From positions 401,001-465,000 of the forward strand of contig CAJHNH020004613.1 in the NCBI GenBank assembly GCA_905116865.2: DNA of 64,000 bases. Reading direction: 5' to 3'. Position 1 is the stretch's first letter. Each line of letters begins with the position of its first letter. Below the pieces are notes generated by a model. It did not search any database. It was not told the origin of the DNA and saw nothing but the letters and a program-made list of their open reading frames with translations. The stretch comes from Candidula unifasciata (Eukaryota; Mollusca; Gastropoda; Stylommatophora; Geomitridae). A program made the translations under genes and the position numbers. Positions 15,301 to 24,194 of this stretch are shown one piece after another.

Positions 15301-17762
15301 CCATCTCCGCTGTTACATGCATGTGTTTCACACTCTGATAGAAGCACACAGCCTGACAAAATTAAATATCGAAACTGATTTCTGTCATGGCCCCCAGAAA
15401 TACCATCCACAAAGCAAATCATATAACCAAAACGGGCAACATTTTGTCTATGATCTGGCAAAATTAATGCCGACCAGTCAGCAGACAAGTAACCAAATAT
15501 TATCTTTGGCTAGTGAAAGGTGTATAATTACATTAATCAGTCTCATGACTTAAATGTCATACTGTGTATTCCTGATGTTTCTTTTTATTCTTCTTTGTTC
15601 ACATCTGTAAGCTCCGGCAGAAAGTCCTGGCTGTTCGTATATTTGGTTTTGTGCTAAGGCCGGAGTTTTAAGTGTATATCCATCCATTTAACCGGCTTGT
15701 GTGCTGTGCTGGTTGTTCCTTGCCGCTCGGACAGATTCACTCTGACTTCAAAGGAAGTCTCCATCTAGTCAACTCCTGCGACATGCTTGTTGGGGAGGCA
15801 GTGGGTCTATTCTTGTTTTCCCAACAATGAGACCCCAGGAACCCACACGGGTTGCAGATGTTTGTGTTCCTCATCAAAAGAAAGTACGGTGTGTGATTGT
15901 TTCTGTATATAAGAACTTTCATTTCCTTCATGTAAAATTATAGTGATTTTTTATATAAATGAAACACTATTTGTAGCGGTAGCCTGAGTATCATGGGCAA
16001 AGGTGCACAAAATGGAATATAAAATCTTATTCATTTTCTTTGAGATTTTTCAGAAAGTTAATGATTATTGTAATTTGAAGAATTCTTTATAAAAAAATTG
16101 AAAAATTTTTTTTTTTTTACTAGTGAAAAAGTGAACTGTACAGCCAAAAATAATTTCTGCATGGGCATGGTTGAGAAAATATATTATCATCACATGCTTA
16201 AACTAAAACTGTTTGTATGTTTAAAATAATAAAAGCCTACTTTTTTCCTCTCCTCAGAATCTGGCGATAAATCAGGAGTCATGTTTGAGATCCTGGATGC
16301 ATCTATTTTAGCAGACGATGGCAAACAATGGTACTCCTCTGTTGAAGATCACTTTGCTGATGACCAGAGTGATGACGCAGAGTCTCTCCTGCAAGATGAA
16401 GTTAATTTTCATGGCGACAGAACATCTGACCTTGACATGAACAATAGAATCGCCTGCTTGTCCAGCATGTGTCAGTCAGGGGGCAACCTGGCATGCCACT
16501 CTTCAGTGTCATCTCCCTCACCCTGCATTTCTAACTGTTCGTGCAAGAAATCCTACAATTTAGCTACTTCAGCACTGTCATTATCTTCACCTTCCCTGGC
16601 ATATCCATCTTTAGACTCGTCGTCGTTATCATCTTCATTATCGAGTTCCTTACCGGCACTCAATCACGGAAATATAAGAACATTTCTACCATGTGGCAGT
16701 ATTAGTTCGGCTTCCAAAGGGTCCAGGAAAAGTCAGTCAGACAGTTGCTCAAACCGTTGTGATATCCTAGCTCATACAAAGCAAGTTTGTGATGAAACCC
16801 CATGCCCTTCACATTTAGCCCAGTCTGCAGCAGCAAGTAGCTACATCATGAGGAAAGCCCGCTCGTCTCAGGATTTAAGAACTGCAGATCCTGTAGCAAG
16901 TCATGATACAGACATAGTTTTTGACATAAGCTGGCAGTCTCACCCACAAGACATTGTTGGATCAGTATCAGAAAAGCAGTTTTATGACTTGGGTACTGCA
17001 GAAAGCTTGTCTTCCCAAGTAATCCTATCTAAGGATGGGGACTGTCTTGAAGCCAAGGAAAGCTTCAGTATAGAAAGCTCCAGTGAATATTTCTCAGATG
17101 CATCTCAGGGTTCAAGTTGCAATAATAATATTTATACATCAAGTTATACTCAATCAGAAGGCAGCAATGATTTTCATCATATCTACTTCAAATCATCTTT
17201 ATTACCAGACTCATTGCCATGTGACCACAGCGTCGATCAGGGTTCTCACTCATTGTATCTGGACCATTGTGTGTCATTTGCTGACTCCCCGCAGCCTGGC
17301 AGTAGTAATGGTTATGTTTTAATCCCTACAGAAGATTTGCCTGAAATGGATGCTACCTTTAACAACATATCCAACCATAAGCTGCTTCTACGTTGTGTTG
17401 GTGCGCATGGAAATCTGCACATTCCTGCCACGCCTGAGTCAGTTGTGGACATGCAGAGGTTCAGCAGCAGAGCCAGCACAGTGGTTAGGAACCAGGAGAG
17501 CTTCACTTGCAGTTCATTTAGTGAAACAAGCTCGTCAAGATTCACGACGAAACGAGCAAGACTGGAATACTCGGGTTCACTGTCTGCCTCTGTTGACTAT
17601 GCGCTGAGGCAGCTAGACTTAGGTGTTGATAGGAATGCATGTGATAAGGCAGAAGAATCGGCAGATTGCCTACCAGTAAAGTTGTTAGATGAATTTTGTG
17701 TCAGTGATAATGCATGTGATGCTAGCTCAAAACTGTCTTTGAAAAGGAAGAGTTGTAAGTAG
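267..17762 (+). CDS. CCNF: Cyclin F, 5'-truncated gene of 12 visible exons
   Basis: Cyclin F is the F-box substrate receptor of an SCF ubiquitin ligase that targets cell-cycle and centrosome proteins in G2. Twelve exons join without a frameshift: 267-373, 533-600, 2052-2224, 5448-5618, 6284-6504, 7548-7715, 8439-8562, 9281-9461, 10572-10659, 12095-12194, 13635-13896, 16258-17762. They total 3168 nt (1055 codons plus TAG). Landmarks follow vertebrate cyclin F in order: VVDNNTSIWASVSF after the F-box; AAEKRNFEAVVKLAVAYLY; FWIFIRPPWS..GSCC; the cyclin-box start RYILIDWLVEV; FEILTIREAAWLTDN and VRMMGE; the second cyclin fold YSPAEIAASCLLLSRILL; and SGYEGDLESESDG. The F-box exon(s) and start codon lie before base 1. 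Exons before the tail encode about 554 residues, close to the matching human part. The tail of about 500 residues is far longer than the roughly 190 in human. Identity is very secure; the exact 3' end is less so. Confidence 0.96.
533..600 (+). CDS. CCNF: CCNF exon, start of Sel1-like helical region
   Basis: The acceptor is TTTCTCAG and the donor is GTAAGT at 601. It reads (K)AAEKRNFEAVVKLAVAYLYKEE, an almost residue-for-residue match to the AAEKGNFEAAVKLGIAYLY stretch of human cyclin F. The 68-bp exon is too short to stand out as an ORF. Confidence 0.93.
1261..1700 (-). mobile_element. Degenerate non-LTR retrotransposon 3' end
   Basis: The minus-strand translation contains HIIRRQATFFNHVKGRRKLE, IVTTGKLQEKRCRGRLRKM and LDSLTSW, homologous to the better preserved copy ending at 28335. 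It lies in the CCNF intron before the exon at 2052. Confidence 0.7.
1725..2025 (+). repeat. High-copy dispersed repeat, family R1
   Basis: This is one copy of an unclassified repeat of about 250-280 bp. Its landmarks are GAAAGTTCTGGTTGTT, CCATTTAACAGATCTG, GCAGACTGTTGGTTCCTTGC, GTCGACTC..GACATGCTT and a TTTTCCCCACAATGGGGCCC..CCCACACG end. No coding capacity or A/B box was seen. It sits just upstream of a CCNF acceptor. Confidence 0.8.
2052..2224 (+). CDS. CCNF: CCNF exon with IRPPWS motif
   Basis: The acceptor is GTTACAG and the donor is GTATGT at 2225. It encodes ..SKEAAHYLCQAEK.. and then FPFFWIFIRPPWSPEGSCC, one of the best conserved parts of cyclin F. A dispersed repeat ends only about 30 bp upstream of the acceptor. 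Confidence 0.95.
2575..4920. other. CCNF intron without recognised features
   Basis: Nothing clearly functional was found. It includes a partial R1 fragment (about 4410-4490), a G15 tract at 4370-4384, a C-rich run at about 4753 and T-rich stretches. Confidence 0.6.
5448..5618 (+). CDS. CCNF: CCNF exon, linker repeats before the cyclin box
   Basis: The acceptor is TTTCCAG and the donor GTAATT follows GAG. It is 57 codons, phase 0 at both ends, and contains FGTALILKLQRMAIHGDF.. and EEKYFKRAIDHNSPAA, a Sel1-like helical pair as in cyclin F. Confidence 0.88.
5905..6175 (+). repeat. Dispersed repeat R1
   Basis: It carries the R1 landmarks in order (GGTTGTTCGCCCACCTCTGG, CATTTTACAGATCTGGC, CTCAAGCAGATGCA, CCCCACAATCAGG, CCCACACGGGAAA). 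It sits in the CCNF intron before the exon at 6284. Confidence 0.8.
6284..6504 (+). CDS. CCNF: CCNF exon, linker to cyclin box
   Basis: The acceptor is TTTTAG and the donor is GTAAGG. It reads PDKGKELEKVRLLRQIA.. AKLNLIRYYTQGLYGG.. and ends with two bases (AG) that join the next exon as Ser. It lies at the position of the human segment LRDYAAKGCWEAQLSLAKA. Confidence 0.88.
6627..6804. mobile_element. MITE with TACAGTC terminal inverted repeats
   Basis: It begins TACAGTCGAGTCTGTATAAG and ends with the inverted form CTTAAGTGTACTTGACTGTA, flanked by TA. It is about 178 bp and non-coding. The ends and TA flanks resemble pogo/Tigger-type Tc1-mariner MITEs. Confidence 0.7.
7030..7290 (-). mobile_element. 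Degenerate non-LTR retrotransposon 3' relic
   Basis: The minus-strand translation gives NEEYRRITKSISITERYYQR and KMAWTCLQNILYFGKD, resembling the C-terminal region of ORF2 proteins. It is intronic in CCNF. Confidence 0.5.
7548..7715 (+). CDS. CCNF: CCNF exon, N-terminal cyclin box
   Basis: The acceptor is CTACAG and the donor is GTAAGT. It encodes (S)RYILIDWLVEVVGMKDF.. SLFDRFLQVRRI.. VQLLGVAAIVVSS, the helix 1-3 core of the cyclin fold. The ILIDWLVEV..MKDF signature is specific to cyclin F among cyclins. Confidence 0.97.
8130..8330 (-). mobile_element. tRNA-derived SINE, family S2
   Basis: Reverse reading gives a tRNA-like head (GGCTTAGGCGCTGCGAGTGC; B box GTTTCGATCCCAGC) and a body with GCAATGGCAAACTAC. 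It is homologous to the copies at 24430 and 45125. Confidence 0.7.
8439..8562 (+). CDS. CCNF: CCNF exon, end of first cyclin fold
   Basis: The acceptor is ACTGCAG and the donor is GTAAAT. It reads (R)FLGFEILTIREAAWLTDNSY.. and VVRMMGELVATLRGNLR, matching the EILTIREAVWLTDN and VRMMGE segments of human cyclin F. Confidence 0.97.
9281..9461 (+). CDS. CCNF: CCNF exon, second cyclin fold
   Basis: The acceptor is CTGGCAG and the donor is GTATGT. It encodes ALTIQDYTKVLLTI.. EYISMLCLLQAEMGQYSP.. EIAASCLLLSRILLNH, the C-terminal cyclin fold. Confidence 0.95.
9497..9740 (+). repeat. Duplicated block A in CCNF intron
   Basis: About 240 bp (ATTATTTAACTTGTGT.., ACATGCCTTAGATTT, ATTCACGTCTTCAATATTGA, AGCAAGGGGTTGGTTGATTT, TATTTCCTTCTTAG) recurs at 17872-18104 in the same orientation, with small indels and substitutions. 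Confidence 0.9.
9770..9945 (-). repeat. Dispersed repeat R1, partial
   Basis: The reverse-complement R1 landmarks are visible: CAGTCTGCATAAAAAATAA, ATGTGCACACAGAATTCAAG and CCATAACTTTCTGCTGGAGT. Confidence 0.65.
10572..10659 (+). CDS. CCNF: CCNF exon, second cyclin fold (continued)
   Basis: The acceptor is TTGTAG and the donor is GTATGC. It encodes (T)DAWPAVLKEWTGFSQDYLSL..IYNKW, matching W...L...TGFSYEDL in human cyclin F. Phase links exactly to both neighbouring exons. Confidence 0.9.
10893..11130 (-). repeat. Dispersed repeat R1
   Basis: It is R1 in reverse: AGCATGTCATAAAAGTAGAC, TTCGAAGTCGGAGTTCATAT, GGAACCAACAGTGTGCATAC and CGAACAACCAGAACTTTCCC. It is intronic in CCNF. Confidence 0.8.
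11858..12066 (+). mobile_element. tRNA-derived SINE, family S1
   Basis: The A box (GTGCTGTAGTGGCTAGATGC) and B box (TCGGTTCAGGTCCTGC) are followed by a body with TACCAGGTAAAATCCTGGGA and CCGATTGGTCTATAAAATAT. It ends about 30 bp upstream of the CCNF acceptor at 12094. Confidence 0.8.
12095..12194 (+). CDS. CCNF: CCNF exon, end of cyclin fold 2
   Basis: The acceptor is TTTTCTAG and the donor is GTTTGT. It encodes (C)LMEGSEMEYRDTILQAVKTR.. DPLRYSVSSMK, equivalent to DYRQVSLTAVKQRFEDKRYGEIS in the human protein. A tRNA-derived SINE ends about 30 bp upstream. Confidence 0.9.
12480..13115. repeat. Two R1 copies in opposite orientation
   Basis: A partial plus copy (about 12490-12760: CATCTGGATTTTATATCTTG, GGCTGTTGGTTTCTCTCCTC) is followed by a minus copy (about 12855-13115: GGCCCCATTGTGGGGGAAAA, AAGTCGGAGTACATCTGC, GAACAACCAGAACTTTCTGC). 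Together they form a large imperfect inverted repeat in the intron. Confidence 0.75.
13635..13896 (+). CDS. CCNF: CCNF exon with SGYEGD motif
   Basis: The acceptor is AAAACAG and the donor GTAAAT follows GACG. It starts LIGHKELCRRLGVTK (human SQLCAALGVTQ) and ends GFSGYEGDLESESD(G), the conserved acidic motif that starts the PEST-like tail. Confidence 0.94.
14400..15125 (+). repeat. R1 copy split by a retrotransposon insertion
   Basis: The left part (GCAGAAAGTTCTGGTTGTCC..) ends about 14465. The right part (AGTCTTGTGCCAGAAC.. to CCCACACAGGG) resumes about 14990. The intervening 0.5 kb is retrotransposon sequence. Confidence 0.7.
14465..14990 (+). mobile_element. Non-LTR retrotransposon 3' end with RNase H domain
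   Basis: The translation shows IILQWILAHCGIPGNELADR followed by LAKNGTKE. This is the last RNase H motif (H.GI.GNE.AD.LA) of Jockey/I-type non-LTR ORF2. Several stop codons follow, and the element ends in GATGAAGAAGAAG. It is 5'-truncated and nested in an R1 repeat. Confidence 0.8.
15605..15860 (+). repeat. Dispersed repeat R1
   Basis: It carries GGCAGAAAGTCCTGGCTGTT, CCATTTAACCGGCTTG, CTGGTTGTTCCTTGCC, GACATGCTTGTTGGGGAGGC and CCCACACGGG. It is in the intron before the last CCNF exon. Confidence 0.8.
16258..17762 (+). CDS. CCNF: CCNF large terminal exon, Ser-rich tail
   Basis: The acceptor is CTCCTCAG and the reading frame runs to TAG at 17760-17762, giving 500 residues. The tail is very rich in Ser, Asp and Cys (for example a LDSSSLSSSLSSSLPAL run) and has basic clusters TTKRARLE and LKRKSCK near the end that could act in nuclear import. 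It corresponds in position to the degradation-prone PEST tail of cyclin F but is about 2.5 times longer. The stop overlaps a perfect donor GTAAGT (17755-17760), so some transcripts may continue into another exon. Confidence 0.9.
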
Positions 17763-17871
17763 TCTTCATTTAAGTGAACTTGTTTTTCAGATGTGTATAG
17801 GCATTAATTAGTGTTCCACTTGACAGCTCAAAATGATGTCACTTGTCATTTTAAACAGCAGACATTTGACA

Positions 17872-18104
17872 AATTATTTAACTTGTGTTGTTTACAATCA
17901 GTTTCAAAGTAAAATACAGTATTTTTTTACAATTTTATTTAAAATCATTCCCCTCTAAACATGCCTAAGATTTTTATTTTTTATGCATTTTAAAAAATAT
18001 TCACGTCTTCAGTATAGAAGCAAGGGGTTGGTTGATTTTGTTTACTTGTAGTTTTCTTACATTGTATATTTCCTTCTTAGTTTTTTTCTCTCACTATAAA
18101 ATAT
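17872..18104 (+). repeat. Duplicated block A in CCNF 3' flank
   Basis: It is the second copy of the 9497-9740 block, starting 110 bp after the CCNF stop. Both copies lie downstream of CCNF coding exons. Confidence 0.9.
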
Positions 18105-18405
18105 ATAAAAGATTTGTGTCATGTCCTTTAACATGTTGCAGTTGTGAATAGAGAGTGTTACTGATCTGAAGCTGTGTAATGTATGTACATTTGCAATAAC
18201 ATTAGAATATTAAACATGCTGTGCCAAACACAGTGAGTTTGTTCCCTCCAGTAAAATTTGTGATTACTTGCGCCTCTTTAATTTAGATGTTTTAATCACT
18301 GAATGACCTTGAAGTTGAAGATGGCTAGTATCCATTTCCTGTATTCACACGTCAGAGCTTCAACCATGCAGGCTGACGTGTAGATTCATTTTGGAGAGAA
18401 CTCAG

Positions 18406-19117
18406 TTAACCCTTTGGAAATGACGCGGCCGGAATATCAACCCAACAAAAAATAGCCAATAGGACGGCTGGGCCAATCTGTCTGCCTTGTTCAATACATG
18501 CCTTGAGATTAGATGGCAGGTTTTTGTGCAAGCCAGTCAGATGGCTTCTTTCATTTCATGCACATACGAGCTGTTTGGTGACAGCGCTCAAGTAAATTTG
18601 ATGTGTTCTGTAATTTTATAGCTATTTTGTTTTGTGGGGTTACCTGTGCCTAATGATGGCACAAAAGGTCTGTTGCATCATAGCAACCGAAACATAGCAG
18701 AAGGCATGAAAATAAGTAGAACCTTGTGCCAGAAGTGTTTGAACGGCCTCCATGGACCTTACTTCCCAAAACACAAATCTTAGAACTTATTCAAGCTTCA
18801 TCCATACAAAAAAACAATTCACCCAGATGTTTTAGGTTAGTCATGTTTGTCCCTAAGTTTAAAAAAAATGCTTGCATAAATTATGCAATTCAGAATAGTT
18901 AATGTGAATTAATAATGAGATTTCAGTTTAATTCATACATATTCTGTTAGTTCATTCAATTTCCTACCAGAATGTGTATAGTTTTGTATGTGTTAATTAC
19001 GCGCTTTATTTAAAAAAAAATTGGGGGGGGGGGGGGTAAACTAAGAGCATCTTCTCCTGGACGCATCATTTTTTGGACGCTGAAACTCCAAAAAAGGCTC
19101 CGTCTCCAAAGGGTTAA
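18406..19117. mobile_element. piggyBac-like element, degenerate
   Basis: TTAA flanks are at 18406-18409 and 19114-19117. Terminal inverted repeats start CCCTTTGGA and end TCCAAAGGG, giving a span of about 704 bp. Inside, a plus-strand reading at about 18700-18780 gives RTLCQKCLNGLHGPYFPKHK, which resembles the C-terminal cysteine-rich end of piggyBac transposases. A G run lies at 19023-19036. Confidence 0.7.
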
Positions 19118-20798
19118 GGGATTTACTTTTTTTAAAGGAGGGGGGGTGGGGGGTAATCCCTGTTTGTAATTTAACATTCTCTGTTCATGTCATGTGCCGA
19201 TAAAGGCTTTGTACCCGTAACATTCATTGGTGATTGTGATAATGTGAAGCTAGCTAGATGTGTTTCTCATTGTGGTTTGAGATCTTTGTATGATGTGTCT
19301 GTTGTAGCATTACCATTGATTAATTACACCATTTTTGTGTTTCTTTTCTATGATGATGGTTTCCATTCTTTTCCTCTATGGTTTTTGCATATTTTTCTAT
19401 ATTACATACACATCAACATATCTTACAGTCCCACTTTCTCAGTTGGCCTGGCCTAGCTCTTGACTTAAAAATTAAAAAAAAAACATTTATTATAATGGCA
19501 TATGCCAACCTTGCCCACTGTTTGTCCTCACTCAATCGTCCAGGCACATGTCTCCCCACTGCCTATCCCTCCCCCCTCCCCCCACACAGAAATTCACTTA
19601 GTGAAATTAACATTTGTAAACAGCATGTTTGTTCAGCTCAAGGTATGAGAAAACTGCAGTAAAGCTGTTTAAAAAATATGAAAGTTGAACTAGTCCACTC
19701 CTAAATTTTGTGTGTTATTGTAACATTGACGTGTTGTTGATATGCTGATGAATTCTTTCTAGTCTAAACATCTGTTTTATCAGTTGTGATTGTGTTTTAT
19801 CGGGAAGCTAACTGATTTTCAACCTGATTGGGGGTGTTCGTTTTATCAGCATACACACCCTGACCTGAATTTCTTATTGCTGTTCTTCTCATTCGTGATC
19901 ATCATCTTTTTTTTTCTTATTCTTCTGCCATTTATCCCCCAATGGAGCATAGGGTACCCTACCATGTGGAAAGCCAACCAAAATCAGCTTAAGGGCTGCT
20001 TTGATCTTAATTTCTGAATTGTTTGTTGTGACACCAGTATATTCATACTATTAGACCAGTGTCATGAATGACATGGCAGGGCCATGTGTGTCTGCAGCAG
20101 TTTTTGGTGTGTCGCTTGTTCTACAGAGATGACTTATTACAGCTGGATATTATTATTATTTTTACTTTGAATTTGATATTTATGTATCCATGATCTCTTT
20201 TGTTCATGGCATTAATTCAATAGCACATTTAATACTAAAATCGTGAAAGTGCGTTTTTTCTCTCTCCATTTATAGTTTATTACTGTTTGCAGGGATTTTA
20301 TGGGCATTCTGCATGGTGTTTACAACAATCTATTGTGTCTATATTTCCGTGAGTTTATGTTAAGAACAACCAAAATGGCATGTAGCCCTGTCATAGTTTA
20401 TAATTTTCTCCCAGTGTGGAGGAGGGGGGAATAGATCCACTGCCCCCTTAAAAGAGCTGGAAAATGCTGATGTTTTAGCCTAGCTGTAAATCACAAGGCA
20501 GTGTGCCAACCACTTTGTTGAGGGTGAATACAAAGAAGTAATGAAATAGTACTGTTGACACTGCAGGTGTTTTCATTATTCGGAGTTGGAAAGACATTTC
20601 TAAAATTATGACAAATTATCTCAGCGGAATGATTTATTGGTGATTAGTAGGTATTATCATCACAGTACTCTGGGCAGATCCATAGGTGCTCTGATCTTCG
20701 CCTCAGAAGCTTCATAAGTGTAAAACGACTGATAACGCTTGTGCTGTGTTGGTTAATGAAACGTCTTGTCCCCTTAGTGAAATGTTCATTTCTTACAG

Positions 20799-20873
20799 CT
20801 CCAGGCTGTACCTTATGTTTATCGATCTAGACAAGGATACAGAGTCATGTCCTTTAGCATTCTTGTTGTCATG
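20799..20873 (+). CDS. Candidate small exon, gene assignment unclear
   Basis: A 75-bp stretch is bounded by a good acceptor (TTTCTTACAG) and a perfect donor (GTAAGT). There are two readings. As a last cyclin F exon joined to the GTAAGT donor at 17755, it would end the protein after about ten residues (TAG at 20828). As a first coding exon, ATG at 20847 gives MSFSILVVM, which looks like the start of a signal peptide and would suit the membrane-protein gene downstream. Neither is proven. Confidence 0.3.
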
Positions 20874-21719
20874 GTAAGTGCTGCGCATGGCATTGAATGA
20901 TGTATTATAAACATTGGGCATGTTTTAAAACAATTTATTATAACAGAATTGTCTGGGTGTATTTGTCGGCAATGCATTTTTTTCAGATTTCTTTGCAGTT
21001 ACTGATCTTTGAAGATGTAATGTCTGCCTCTTTTTGCCTTTTCTTTGTCTTTTAAGCTTTTTAATGCTTATCAGTACATTGTTCTGGAGTCAGTTACCCA
21101 TGGTGACATGGATTTGTTTTATGAGCAGTACAGGTCTGAGGACCTGTTAGGGCTGATAAGATAAATAGATATCATTGGCAGACCAGAGAATGTAGAAACA
21201 GCTGGCACTGCCATAATATCAGGCATGTTATTTTCTCTTGTAGCGTATGGGGAGTAAATGGCTTAGCTTTGTACATCAGCAATAGATCAACTCAAGTCCC
21301 TATAGCAGTCTCCGTAGAACATAAAAACACTTGTCTGCAGCTCAGCTCAACCCACATGATACATATATGTATGCAGGTCAACTACCTACATTAGTGCGAT
21401 ACAGTTTGCGACTACATATGTTCACATGGACTGGATATTATTTTTGTGTGTGTGCAAAAATAGCAATAGAATGTTGGTAATTGTGAAAGCAGTGCATTTT
21501 TAGTAATTATGATCTCATAAATTACCTTATTGCTCATTGGCACGACACTGGAAAAAGCCCAAGTAACTTGTACATGCAGAAAGTAGGGAATTCTATTAAA
21601 GTTTTTTTTATTTTCTTTCTGCATTATTAATTTTGTGACACAACAAAAGGATTTTGTAAAAGTGACTTAGGCGCTGTGGTATCACACTGACGAGCACCCT
21701 GTGTGGTCATATGTAGCCA

Positions 21720-22215
21720 GTCCTAAGATGAGGGGAGGCTCTTTAAGAAAAACACATGGAAAAGAGAGCTGGAGAATGAAGTTAGAAAGATGGGGAGAGC
21801 TCCATGTAATGGTGAAAGATAGAACGACTTGGCGTGAGTTGGTTAAGGGCCTATGCTCCATTTGGGGATAGAAAGGCAGAAGAAGAAGAGTGGGGAAGAT
21901 ACAATAACTTCTTTTATTTCAAGGAACATATTGGGGCTTCTGAAAACAAATGTGTGAGGAATTTGATGAAAATAAAATGGGATTTTGAAGGAAGTAAGAG
22001 AAATGTCTGGACAACCACAAGTTTCAACAGTCGTAAGACAGAAAAGGTGGCGCTACATTGGACATCCTGAGAAGAAACCATCACAGAATCACCAGACAGA
22101 CATTAAAATGGAGAATAAAGGGATTAACTGCTGGACTAGATTCCATCCATAATATTGAACTGATACAATGGAATGGGGGACCAGACTGTGACTATGTGGT
22201 ATATAATGGCACAAC
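21720..22215 (+). mobile_element. Non-LTR retrotransposon 3' end(s)
   Basis: It reads WRMKLERWGELHV.. and TWRELVKGLC.. followed by GCAGAAGAAGAAGAG, then a second unit with KVALHWTS. These are typical ORF2 C-termini with a GAA-rich tail, with no intact gene. Confidence 0.5.
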
Positions 22216-23099
22216 CGGATAATGAAAGAATTAACATATTTTGTGGTGGTTTTTGTTGTTGGTGCTGATGATTCTATCTATGTTGATAGTGGAAGTCCAC
22301 TTATCACACTGCACTTAATATATCTTCACTGTTAAAGACTTACAGTTTTATTTATCTGTGCATCATTTGACATTTCTGCTGAAAGCTATTTATGTTCAAG
22401 TGTTTATTTTTTCAGCCGCAACTGTCATCGTTAGCATACTGTCATAACCAAATAGTTGTCCTTTTGATTGTATGTATGGAACTGTCAACTTTTCTTGAAA
22501 GTACACATTCCAGCTACACACTTTATATCCATCCTTACAGTGATGCATTTTTTTTTAAAATCCGTTTGCAGGGGTTCCATGTTGCTCTCTGATGTGATAC
22601 ATGTTATCTTTGCAGCATTAAAACCATGGCTGATGACTATTTCATAAGATTTGACTGTGAATCAATATCGGAAGAGTGTAGCTTTTAGCTAATAATAAAA
22701 CATTACTGAAGGATTTAAGTTAGATTTTAATTCCAGCAAAGGGCTGCGAATGTTTATGCAAGAACGGCTGGTAACTAATGTCATATGTTTCTTTATTTTC
22801 TTAGGTAGTGAGGTTGGTCATCTGGCTTTTCCAGATAACTGTGCACACAATTTGAGAACCCCGCATGCATGTTAAAAATCCCATGGCAGTAGAAACTGGT
22901 TTTTTAAAAACAAAAGTTCTTAATTGATGACATAGGTTTCCAGGTTGACCCCAAGAGGTTTAGGTCTTGGTCTTATCCAGTATCTAAATAAGTATAAATG
23001 TAGTTTGAATTTATTTTTTAGTTGTGTAATTGGATAAAACATCTTTCGTTTTACTGGGTTTTCAGAATCAGAAACCGTAGGTGCTGGGTAATTCTAAAG

Positions 23100-23320
23100 C
23101 CCTGTGGGAGCGAGTGAACAGCGCGGAGACTTAGATAAATCATTACGGTCTAAGGAGGATGGCGCTGCAAGTTACCATGAGTTCTGGCCAAAACTCAGGG
23201 GAAGGATCAGACGGATTTACAATCAGACAGCTACTGGTACCATTAGAATTGGAACTATTCGCTTGCTGCTGAAGATGGGAGACTGAGCACTTATGGGAGT
23301 GTCCGAGTGCTGTTATGTCG
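23100..23320 (+). mobile_element. RNase H-type LINE C-terminal fragment, family L2
   Basis: It reads RGDLDKSLRSKEDGA.. GRIRRIYNQTATGTI and ends GAGTGTCCGAGTGCTG. It is homologous to 25320-25620 (minus), 25965-26262 (plus) and 52330-52640 (plus). Confidence 0.65.
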
Positions 23321-23764
23321 ATTCCTAATTCACCATTCTATAGTAGTTTATCTAATTTTTTCTTAGTTTATTTTATTTTTGGCCCTAATTTGTGAGTATG
23401 TTTTGAAGTTCATTCAGACTTTAATGTTTTTACTTTGTGCAAAATGACTAAGACAGTCAGTTACAGTGGGAGAAGAAAGATGACATCATCAATGCAGAAA
23501 GGAGTCTGACACTCCTTGACTTATATGTGCATGTTACTTTATGAATATTTGTAATCAGTGTTTGTGCTGTGAATGTATTTTATTTGCCTAGTATAAATTT
23601 TATGAATGAAAATCTAATTGTACACTTTGATGTCATTATTACAGTACAAATGTTTATGCCTCACATGATTGTTCCTTTTTTCTTTTCAATTTAAATATTA
23701 GTTTTATTCTCATGTAAAAAAGAGCTGGCTCCTAAACAGTATCCTGTCCCCATAGCTGGGGTGT

Positions 23765-24000
23765 TTTGAAGACATCAAGTGCCGTGGTGGTCTAGAGAGG
23801 ATGGTGATGGAGGGAGCAGTTTCTGGCAGAGACCCACCTCTGCGAAGGTGGACACAGAACATTGAAGATGCATTGGCTGTGAAAGCACATGGGGCTGGAG
23901 AATTGGCTAGAGAAAGAGAGACTTGTTGGTGTGCAGTGAAGGCAGCAACATGTAAAGTACATGCTGATTGGTTGATTGATCCTTATCATGTTTCATAAGA
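23765..24000 (+). mobile_element. LINE 3' end
   Basis: It reads PPLRRWTQNIEDALAVKAHG.. ELARERETC, the common R.RW..NI...L ORF2 C-terminal motif. It ends near 24000 with no recognised duplication. Confidence 0.65.
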
Positions 24001-24194
24001 GAAAAAGTCTGCACTAAGATAGCAAAAAAAGAAACAAAAATGGTTTGCTTTCTTAGTAAGAATCCCTTGTGGCATCATAACATACAAGGCATACACAAAA
24101 TGAAAGAGATATAGAGCACAAGGCGGACTAAGAACAAGATAACATCAAGGAAAACCATTTCATGTGTATAACACATAGAATAAATATTTTAATA

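Noticed and set aside
15176..15553. 125-residue plus-strand frame in the CCNF intron
   Set aside because: It overlaps an opposite frame of similar length, and has no homology that I recognise and no splice support.
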